Shown piece after piece: positions 54,294 through 61,047 of a stretch of DNA of 64,000 nucleotides (positions are counted from its first letter, which is position 1; every line of letters begins with the position of its first letter). Made by a program: the position numbers and the translations under genes. This DNA is from Actinomadura sp. J1-007 (GTDB lineage Bacteria > Actinomycetota > Actinomycetes > Streptosporangiales > Streptosporangiaceae). The stretch covers positions 5,270,001 through 5,334,000 of the forward strand of contig NZ_WING01000001.1 of the NCBI RefSeq assembly GCF_009793335.1, read 5' to 3'. The notes beneath the pieces are model-generated. The model was given only the letters and a program-made list of their open reading frames with translations. It did not search any database and was not told where the DNA came from.

Positions 54294-55141
54294 GTGAACG
54301 AAGACCAGCTCTCGATCGCCGACACCACGAGCGACCGGCCGACGTCCGCGCGGGCCTACGGCTGGCTGCTGGGCGGCAAGGACAACTACGAGGTCGACCG
54401 GCGGTTCATCCGCGCCCAGCTGGAGCACCACCCCGCCGGGCTCGACATCACCCGGCAGAACCGGCTGTTCCTCTACCGGGCCGTCCGCTACCTGACCGTC
54501 GAGGCCGGGATCAGGCAGTTCGTCGACATGGGCTGCGGGCTGCCGACCGACGCCAACGTGCACCAGGTCGCCCGCGAGTTCGCGCCGGACGCCCGGGTCG
54601 TCTACGTGGACATCGACCCGGTCGTGCTCGCGCACGGGCGCGCGCTGCTGGCCGGCGACGCGTCCACCGCGGTGATCACCGCGGACATGCGCGACCAGGA
54701 CGCCGTCCTCGCCCATCCCGACGTCGAGCGGCTGATCGACTTCTCCGAGCCGGTCGCGGCGCTGTTCCTGTCGGTCGGCCACCACCTGCGCGACGCCGAC
54801 GGCCCGAGCGCGTCCTGCGCGCCGTGACCGACCGGGCCGCGCCGGGCAGCCACCTGACGTTCTCGCAGGTGGCGTGCGACGACCCGGAGCGCTGCGCGCG
54901 GATGACCGAGCAGGTCACCGCCGCCGGGATCCCGTGGCAGACCCGCACGCCCGCGCAGATCGACGCGCTGCTGTCGGGGTTCGACCCGGTCGAGCCGGGC
55001 CTGTGCGACCTGGCCGACTGGCGCCCGATGGACGTCCAGCCCCCGCTCGCCCCCGTCCCCGAGGAGCTGCGCCGCTACGAGGGCGCGTCGCGGCTCGACC
55101 GCGGCGTCTACGAGTACGGCGGCGTCCTGCGCAAGCGGTGA
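54294..55141 (+). CDS. DUF574-type S-adenosyl methyltransferase, frameshifted in this read
   Basis: The N-terminal frame has TTSDRPTSARAYGWLLGGKDNYEVDR, QNRLFLYRAVRYLTVEAGIRQFVDMGCGLPTDANVHQVA and ARVVYVDIDPVVLAHGRALL, the hallmark of the actinomycete SAM-dependent DUF574 family. After 54802-54804 (CCC) the frame shifts; one added C gives DGPERVLRAVTDRAAPGSHLTFSQVA and the rest of the fold to ELRRYEGASRLDRGVYEYGGVLRK. The intact protein would have about 282 residues. The GTG at 54294 has GGAG eight bases upstream. Members are numerous in actinomycetes and mostly uncharacterised. Confidence 0.82.
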
Positions 55142-55144
55142 GCC

Positions 55145-55806
55145 TCAGACGCTGCGGAGCACCGACACGACGACGCCCAGCACCGCGGCCTCGTCGCCGT
55201 CGATGACGTCGTAGGCCGGGTTGCGGGGTTCGAGGAGCACGTGCCCGTCGCGGCGCCGGTACACCTTGACGGTGGCCTCGCCGTCGATCATCGCGGCGAC
55301 GATCTGTCCCGAGTGGGCCTCGGGCTGCTGCCGGACCACGACGAGGTCGCCGTCGCGGATCGCGGCGTCGGTCATCGAGTCGCCGCGGACCCGCAGGGCG
55401 AACACCGTGCCGCGCCCGGTGAGCTCGCGGGGCAGCGACAGCGTGCCGTCGAGGTGCTCGTCGGCCGCGATGGGCGCGCCGGCGGCGATGTCGCCGACCA
55501 GGGGAACGGTCACCGAGTCGTCGGCGGGCTCCCGTCCGGCGCCGCCGTTCAGGAACGCCCGCACGTCGATCGGCCGGGCGACCGAGGTCCCGCGGCGCAG
55601 GAACCCCTTGCTCTCCAGGCTCGCCAGGTGCCGGGACACCGACGAGGCCGACCGCAGGCCGACGGCGTCGCCGAGCTGCCGCGTGCTCGGGGATACCCGT
55701 ACCTGACCACCCAGTCCCTGATCGCGGCCAGTATCCGCTGCTGGCGCGGCGGCAGGGCGGAGGCGTCCAGCCCCTCGAACGCATCAAGATCATCGTAGGC
55801 GGTCAC
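55145..55806 (-). CDS. Divergent LexA-like repressor, frameshifted in this read
   Basis: The GTG start at 55806 gives TAYDDLDAFEGLDASALPPRQQRILAAIRDWVVRYGYP, the LexA winged-helix start. At 55689-55692 (GGGG on plus) one missing base breaks the frame; restored it continues PSTRQLGDAVGLRSASSVSRHLASLESKGFLRRG. The S24 autoprotease domain is complete: cleavage site Ala-Gly in DIAAGAPI, Ser in RVRGDSMTDAAI and Lys in TVKVYRR. The protein would be about 220 residues. The HTH differs from housekeeping LexA, and no SOS box (TCGAAC-N4-GTTCGA) precedes it, so it is more likely a LexA paralogue. Upstream it has GTTGC/GCAAC repeats instead. Confidence 0.82.
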
Positions 55807-55887
55807 CCACGGGATTCTAGAGGCACCCCCGGACGGTTTCCGGGACGCGCGGCCCCGGCCTGCGCGCACGCGCCGTACGGCACGCAT

Positions 55888-55926
55888 CGTTGCCGGACGC
55901 CGCAACCCGTTGCCGAACGCCGCAAC
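55888..55926. repeat. Two 19-bp direct repeats, each with GTTGC...GCAAC symmetry
   Basis: CGTTGCCGGACGCCGCAAC (55888-55906) and CGTTGCCGAACGCCGCAAC (55908-55926) differ at one base and are spaced 20 bp start to start, two helical turns. Each is an inverted repeat GTTGC-N8-GCAAC. A further inverted repeat CCCGTTG/CAACGGG (55929-55952) follows. They lie between the divergent LexA-like gene and the small membrane protein gene and look like cooperative operator sites. Confidence 0.6.
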
Positions 55927-56026
55927 CACCCGTTGCGCCCTTCCTCAACGGGTCGCGCGCTCGCTGCAATGAAATTCGGCTCGCGGGAATCCGTTCGCGG
56001 GCTCGAATACGCAGGGAGACGTCCTT

Positions 56027-56242
56027 ATGCCCCGCCGTTCGACACCGGCCGTCAGGCTCGCGATCATTCTCGGCTCGGCGTTGGCCGCCGGCATCCTCAC
56101 GGGGACGCTGACTTACGTCGGCACCGCGTCCCTTTCCCTCGCGGCCGTCGCCGCGATCAACACCGTCCTCACCGTGATCAGCCTCCTCATGCAGATCTTT
56201 CCGCTCGGGCCCGCGGACGGCGGCGGCAACGCCCCCGGATAA
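56027..56242 (+). CDS. Small two-helix membrane protein, 71 residues
   Basis: It starts PRRSTPAVRLAIILGSALAAGILTGTLTYVG with a positively charged N-terminus. Two hydrophobic helices follow (AIILGSALAAGILTGTLTYV and LSLAAVAAINTVLTVISLLMQIF) with a Gly-rich end, so it should span the membrane twice with both ends inside. AGGGAGA lies eight bases before the ATG. No family is recognised. It precedes the large repeat protein gene by 150 bp on the same strand, with a shared GTTGC palindrome motif upstream of both, so the two may belong together. Confidence 0.55.
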   Translation: MPRRSTPAVRLAIILGSALAAGILTGTLTYVGTASLSLAAVAAINTVLTVISLLMQIFPLGPADGGGNAPG

Positions 56243-56320
56243 GGGGCCCGGAGCGATGGCCTGCCGCCTTTCCCGGCTCCGCCCGCCCGGTACGGGAGCC
56301 GGGCGGAGCGGCGCGGAACC

Positions 56321-56331
56321 GTTGCGGCAAC
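56321..56331. promoter_or_regulatory. Palindrome GTTGCGGCAAC
   Basis: This is a perfect 11-bp palindrome with the same GTTGC/GCAAC half-sites seen twice at 55888-55926, followed by another GCAAC at 56333-56337. It lies about 30 bp upstream of the predicted -35 of the repeat-protein gene. Confidence 0.45.
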
Positions 56332-56358
56332 TGGCAACACAACCTCGTGCGAGCGCCC

Positions 56359-56386
56359 TGTGACGCGGCGGAGAGCGCCTGATAAT
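56359..56386 (+). promoter_or_regulatory. Promoter predicted to give a leaderless transcript
   Basis: TGTGAC (56359-56364), 16 bp, then GATAAT (56381-56386). The predicted transcription start falls on or next to the ATG at 56393. No Shine-Dalgarno sequence precedes that ATG, so a leaderless mRNA is likely, which is common in actinomycetes. Confidence 0.5.
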
Positions 56387-56392
56387 GGCCGC

Positions 56393-59380
56393 ATGTCCGA
56401 GTTGATGCCGAGACCAGCGCATGATCCGGCTCCACGGCAAGATCAAACGCCGATGCACCTCAAGCCCGCGGTGCGGGAATGGACGGAGGCCCTGCGCGAC
56501 CTCTTCGCCGCCACGGGCTATTCGCAGAACCAGTTCTCGCGGGTCTTCCATGTGGACAAGGGAAGCCTTTCCCGGTACCTGAGCGGCCATCGCGTCCCGA
56601 ACGACCACCGTTTCCTGGACAAGCTGCTGGACATCCTGGCCAAGGGCGGAAAGCCGGTCGGGGAAGGCGTGTACGAGCACCTCACCCTCCTGCAATTGAA
56701 GGCACTGCTCGTCGCGCACCCGCACAGGTATCTCGCGCGGCTCGTCACCGACGAGCTGGAGGCGGCCCTCGCCGCCAGGCAGACGGCCGAAGGCCGCGCA
56801 GGGGACCTTGAGGAACAGATCCAGAGGCGGGTGCGGCAGGTCGAGGAGCTCGCTGCGGACCAGGAGCGGCTGCGCGACGAGTGGGCCGCCGACCGGGCGG
56901 CGATGACGGCCGAGCGCGACCGCCTGGAACAGGAGATCGCCGAGCTCACGCGCGACCTCCAGCGGGCCCGCCGCACCAGGGACGAGGCCGAGGAGCGCTG
57001 CCGCCAGCTCGAAGTGTTCCTCGACCATCTGGAGGGCGTCCAACTCTCCGATCTGAACGGTCTGTTCGGCAACGTCGACTTCACGGACCCGATGTCCGTG
57101 GTCAGCCTTCTCGACGACCTCCGGAGCCTCGGGGCGTCCGGGCACGCGATGGTCATCGCCGAGCGCGTGGCCACGGAGACCTCGCTCGACCGGCCCCACG
57201 TGATCGGTCTGCTGCTCGACCGCCTCCAGAGCGTCCGCGCGAGCGCGCAGGCCCGCGTGCTGGCGGTGCGGGCGGCGGTGAGCATGCCCCTGGACAACCT
57301 CTACGCCGCCATCGACCTGATGGTGCGGCTGACCAGGATGGACGCGAGCACGCAGGTGGGCGTGCTCGCGGACCGCATCGTGGACGCCGTCCCCGTCACC
57401 GACGCGCGCACGGTGACCATGACGCTCGACAGCCTGCGCGAACTGAACGCCGACGCCCAGGCGAACGCGCTCGCGGAACGGGCGGCGGCAGGTCTGCCCG
57501 TGAGCGATCCGCTCGCGGTGGCGCTGTTCCTCGGCCGGCTCAGGGACATGGGCGCCGACGCGCAGGCCGGGGTCTTCATGGCACGCGCCGTCGCGGCCAC
57601 GCCGCTCGACCCCCCGCACATGGTCCTCGACCTGCTGAAGACGCTACGGGCGATGGACGCGTCGGGGCTGTGGACGACCCTGGCGGCGCGCGCGGCGGAG
57701 GAGATGCCGGTCCGGGACATGAGGGCGACGACGGCGCTGCTCGATCTGTTTCGCGACCATGCGCGCGACACGGCCCGGGGCTTCGCGGCCCGAGCCGCCG
57801 TAGGCGTCCCGCTCGACCGTCCGCACGCGGTCGTGGGCCTGCTGGACGCCATGGACGGCATGGGGTTCGCGGCCGCGTCCGAGCGTCTGGCGGAGCGCGC
57901 CGCCCGCGAGACCCCGCTCGACGATCCGAACGACGTGGCCGCGCTCCTCGTCCGCCTCGCCCGCCCCGGTACGTTCGGCAAGGCCGAACTGCTCGCGGCA
58001 CGCGCCGTGTCCTGCTCGCTGGCCGGCCCGCGGGCGGTCGTGCTCCTCCTGCGCCGGCTCCAGGCTCTGGGCATGACCGCGCAGGCCAGGGAACTCGCGG
58101 AGCGCGCCGCCGCGGAGATGCGGTTGAACGTCCCCCGCACGGCCGTCGATCTGCTGGATCTGTTGCAGGGGTTGCACCTGGCGGAGGAGCGGAACCTCCT
58201 GCTCCGGCGCACCGCCGCCGAGATGTCGCTCAACGACGCCATGGCCACGGTCGCGGTGCTGGATCGGCTCTGGGACAGCACGGAGTGGCAGGCGGCTCGG
58301 ATTCTGCTCCGGCGTGCCGCTGCCCACATGTCGCTGGACGATGGTGAGGCCACGGTCGCGGTGCTGGAACGGCTCCGGGAGAACGGGTCGGGCGAGCACA
58401 CTGAGGTGTTGCTCCGGCGTGCCGCCGCCCACATGTCGCTGGACGATGGTGAGGCCACGGTCGCGGTGCTGGAACGGCTCCGGGAGAACGGGTCGGGCGA
58501 GCACGCTCAGGCGCTGCTCCGGCGTGCCGCCGACGACATGAAACTCGACAAGCCCGAAGCCGCGGTCGCCCTACTGGCCATGCTCCGTGACCATGTCCCG
58601 GACGGGGCGGCGGCGTTCGCCAGGCGGGCCGCCGAAGGCATCCCGCTCGGCGATCCGCGCGCGGTGGCGGGCTTGCTGGACGGCATGGCCGACATAGGGC
58701 TGGCGGCCGAGTCCGAACGGCTCGCAGGACGCGCCGCCGCGGGCGTCCCGCTCGAAGACCCGGACGCCGTGGCCGTCCTCCTGGCCACCCTGGCCGGAAC
58801 CCAGCCGTCCGGCACGTCCCGCCTGCTCGCCGGACGAGTCGCGAAGACCGGGCCCGTCACCAGGCCGGGCACCGTACTCCCCGCCTTGGACGGCTTGAAG
58901 GCCGCGGGGGCCACGTCCGAGACGGTGGAGTTCGCCAGGCGCGCCGCGTTGGCGATGCCGTGCGAGGACCACCGCGAGGTCGCGGCGCTGCTGCACGCGC
59001 TGCGTGAGGAGAAGATGAAGGTGCATGTCGGGCTCTTCGCCGAGCGCGCCGCCACCGAGTTCCCGGTGAAGGACGCCCGGGGAGCCGTCAGCCTGCTGGA
59101 CGCCCTGTACGAGGTGGGCGCCAGGGTGTCCGCGAAGGCGTTCAGCGAACGGGTCGCCGCCGCACCGCCGCTGGACGATGTCCGCGCGCTGCTCACCCTG
59201 CTCGACAGCCTGGGCAGGACCGGTTCCAGCATGGAGGCCCGGATCCTCGCCGGACATGCCGCCGTGCGGATTCCGCTCGACGACTCCGCCGCCGTGGCCG
59301 AGCTGACGGACCGGCTGCGCGGGCTGGGCGCCGACGCGCAGGCCGACGTCCTGGAGCGCCGCTTCGCGCCGACCGGGTGA
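56393..59380 (+). CDS. HTH, coiled coil and 22 tandem 35-residue helical repeats
   Basis: The 995-residue protein has three parts. Residues about 22-75 form an XRE-like HTH (REWTEALRDLFAATGYSQNQFSRVFHVDKGSLSRYLSGHRVP). Residues about 120-220 are a charged coiled coil (LEEQIQRRVRQVEELAADQERLRDEW...). From about 231 to the end come some 22 repeats of 33-35 residues with consensus LDDPxAVxxLLxxLRxxGxxxxAxxLAxRAAxxxP, that is, two-helix units giving a solenoid. Two adjacent repeats (58306-58515) are near-identical at DNA level. Such solenoids bind proteins or RNA; with an HTH and a coiled coil, a DNA-bound scaffold or sensor is plausible. A GTG at 56360 and ATGs at 56405 and 56454 are alternative starts. 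No effector domain is seen. Confidence 0.75.
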   Translation: MSELMPRPAHDPAPRQDQTPMHLKPAVREWTEALRDLFAATGYSQNQFSRVFHVDKGSLSRYLSGHRVPNDHRFLDKLLDILAKGGKPVGEGVYEHLTLLQLKALLVAHPHRYLARLVTDELEAALAARQTAEGRAGDLEEQIQRRVRQVEELAADQERLRDEWAADRAAMTAERDRLEQEIAELTRDLQRARRTRDEAEERCRQLEVFLDHLEGVQLSDLNGLFGNVDFTDPMSVVSLLDDLRSLGASGHAMVIAERVATETSLDRPHVIGLLLDRLQSVRASAQARVLAVRAAVSMPLDNLYAAIDLMVRLTRMDASTQVGVLADRIVDAVPVTDARTVTMTLDSLRELNADAQANALAERAAAGLPVSDPLAVALFLGRLRDMGADAQAGVFMARAVAATPLDPPHMVLDLLKTLRAMDASGLWTTLAARAAEEMPVRDMRATTALLDLFRDHARDTARGFAARAAVGVPLDRPHAVVGLLDAMDGMGFAAASERLAERAARETPLDDPNDVAALLVRLARPGTFGKAELLAARAVSCSLAGPRAVVLLLRRLQALGMTAQARELAERAAAEMRLNVPRTAVDLLDLLQGLHLAEERNLLLRRTAAEMSLNDAMATVAVLDRLWDSTEWQAARILLRRAAAHMSLDDGEATVAVLERLRENGSGEHTEVLLRRAAAHMSLDDGEATVAVLERLRENGSGEHAQALLRRAADDMKLDKPEAAVALLAMLRDHVPDGAAAFARRAAEGIPLGDPRAVAGLLDGMADIGLAAESERLAGRAAAGVPLEDPDAVAVLLATLAGTQPSGTSRLLAGRVAKTGPVTRPGTVLPALDGLKAAGATSETVEFARRAALAMPCEDHREVAALLHALREEKMKVHVGLFAERAATEFPVKDARGAVSLLDALYEVGARVSAKAFSERVAAAPPLDDVRALLTLLDSLGRTGSSMEARILAGHAAVRIPLDDSAAVAELTDRLRGLGADAQADVLERRFAPTG
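58306..58515 (+). repeat. Recent 105-bp tandem duplication inside the repeat protein
   Basis: Copies at 58306-58410 and 58411-58515 differ at only a few bases, while other repeats of the array share protein pattern but little DNA identity. The period equals exactly one 35-residue repeat, showing that the array grows by whole-unit duplication. Confidence 0.85.
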
Positions 59381-59397
59381 GGGACGGTGTTCACGGT

Positions 59398-61047
59398 TCA
59401 GCGGTCCCGGTCGTACACGATGCGGCCGCCCGCGAGGGTGAGGGTCGGGGTGAGGTGCTGGAGCTCGGAGTCCTCGACCGCCATGACGTCCTCGTCCAGG
59501 ACGACGAGGTCGGCGAGGCGGCCGGGGGCGATCGAGCCCTTGCGCCGTTCGGCGTGCTCGAAACGGGCTCCGGCCGTCGTCCACAGGCGGAGCGCCTGCT
59601 CGCGGGTGAGGCGCAGGTCCGGCGGGACGTCGGAGAACGGGCCCGGGGCGGCGCCGACGAAGGTGGCCACGCCGCGCCGCCAGTCGGGGAAGGTGACCGG
59701 CGCGTCCGAGCTGTCGGCGACGTGGACGCCCGTGGCGAGCAGCGCCCCGGCGGGGAACGCCCGCGCCCAGCGGTCCGCGCCGATGGACCGGGTCATCGAC
59801 GCGCCGCTGTGCGACTTCATCAGCGAGCTGGTGATCACGCCGATGCCGTGCTCGGCGAGGCGGGCGTACGAGTCCTCCGCCAGCAGGGTCCCGTGGATCA
59901 GGGCGTGCCGCGCGTCCGGCCACGGGTCGGCCTTGAGCGCGCGCGCCAGGCCGTCCACCGCCGCGTCCGCCGCGCGGTCGCCGGTGACGTGGACCTGCAC
60001 CTGGAGCCGGTGCCGGTGCGCCAGCTCGATCATGCGCATGAGCTCCTCGTACCGCGCGTGCTCGTCGTCGCCGCGGGTGATCAGGTGGCCGGTCCCGCCC
60101 TCGGGGTACGGGCGGTGCAGCCAGGCGGTGCACTGCGTCGGCACCCCGTCGGCGAACAGCTTGCAGCCGCCGACCCGCAGCCAGTCGTCGCCGAGCCCGG
60201 TCGACAGGCCCGCGTACGCCAGCGCCGTCGCGAGGCCCTCGGAGGTGCTCGTCGGGGACGGCCAGTCCCAGTGCAGGAGGGCGTTGACGCGGACGGTCAT
60301 CCGGCCCTCCCTGCGCAGGGTGGTGTAGTCGCGCAGGAGCTCCGGCCAGACGATCGGGTCGGTGACGCTGGTGATGCCGAGCGCGTTGAGCGTCCGCATG
60401 GCGGAGGCGATCGCGTCCAGCCGTTCCCGCTCGGAGTACGGCGGGACGTGCCGGGTGACCAGCTCCTTCGCGGCCTCCAGGAGCAGGCCGGTGGGCTCGC
60501 CGTCCGGGCCGCGGACGATCCGTCCGCCGGGCGGGTCGGGGGTGTCGCGCGTGATCCCCGCCAGGCGCAGCGCGATGGTGTTGACCAGGACGGAGTGCCG
60601 CGAGGCGTGGTGCAGGATGGCCGGGCGGTCTCCGGTGACCGGGTCGATCAGCGAACGGTGCGGGCCGGGGACCTCCGCGTCGAACTCCGGGATGTTCGCC
60701 TCGCGCCAGCCCTCGCCGGCCAGCCAGCCGCCGGGGCCGGGCGCCCCGGCGAGCGCGCCGCGCAGGTCGTCCAGAGAGCCGAGGCCGTTCAGGTCGGCCG
60801 AGTACGGCGGCCCGGAGAGGCCGAACATCGCCAGGTGCAGGTGCGCGTCGTTGATCCCCGGCAGCACCGTGCGCCCGCCGAGGTCGACCGTCCGGGTCCC
60901 CGGGCCCGCGAGCGCCCGCACCTCCCGGTCGCCGCCGACGGCGACGACGCGGTCGCCCGCCACCGCGACGGCGGTCGCGGTCCGGGACTCCTCGTCCAGC
61001 GTGAGCACCGTGCCGCCGAGCAGCACCAGGTCGGCGTCCATCGTCAC
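59398..61047 (-). CDS. Amidohydrolase family 3 (YtcJ-like) enzyme
   Basis: The enzyme of about 549 residues has the amidohydrolase_3 layout: LVLLGGTVLTLDEESRTATAVAVAGDRVVAVGG (small beta domain), VLPGINDAHLHLAMFG (metal-binding HLH), LQVQVHVTGDRAADAAVDGLARAL, RHALIHGTLL, HVADSSDAPVTFPDWRRGV and GSIAPGRLADLVVLDEDV. These enzymes hydrolyse amides or carbamates of small exported or scavenged molecules. The GTG at 61047 overlaps the aminotransferase stop (GTGA) and has GGAGGAGGG upstream; the ATG at 61041 is an alternative. Coupling to the aminotransferase suggests one catabolic pathway: hydrolysis, then transamination. Confidence 0.85.
   Translation of the reverse strand: MTMDADLVLLGGTVLTLDEESRTATAVAVAGDRVVAVGGDREVRALAGPGTRTVDLGGRTVLPGINDAHLHLAMFGLSGPPYSADLNGLGSLDDLRGALAGAPGPGGWLAGEGWREANIPEFDAEVPGPHRSLIDPVTGDRPAILHHASRHSVLVNTIALRLAGITRDTPDPPGGRIVRGPDGEPTGLLLEAAKELVTRHVPPYSERERLDAIASAMRTLNALGITSVTDPIVWPELLRDYTTLRREGRMTVRVNALLHWDWPSPTSTSEGLATALAYAGLSTGLGDDWLRVGGCKLFADGVPTQCTAWLHRPYPEGGTGHLITRGDDEHARYEELMRMIELAHRHRLQVQVHVTGDRAADAAVDGLARALKADPWPDARHALIHGTLLAEDSYARLAEHGIGVITSSLMKSHSGASMTRSIGADRWARAFPAGALLATGVHVADSSDAPVTFPDWRRGVATFVGAAPGPFSDVPPDLRLTREQALRLWTTAGARFEHAERRKGSIAPGRLADLVVLDEDVMAVEDSELQHLTPTLTLAGGRIVYDRDR

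Noticed and set aside
54094..55692. Region of three adjacent pseudogenes (TetR, methyltransferase, LexA) suggesting decay
   Set aside because: Each break is a one-base loss in a G/C run and the rest of each protein is intact, so read error explains them better than gene decay.
55807..56026. Direct repeats considered as a CRISPR remnant or an attachment site
   Set aside because: Only two 19-bp units one base apart, with no spacers, cas genes, integrase or tRNA nearby; operator sites fit better.
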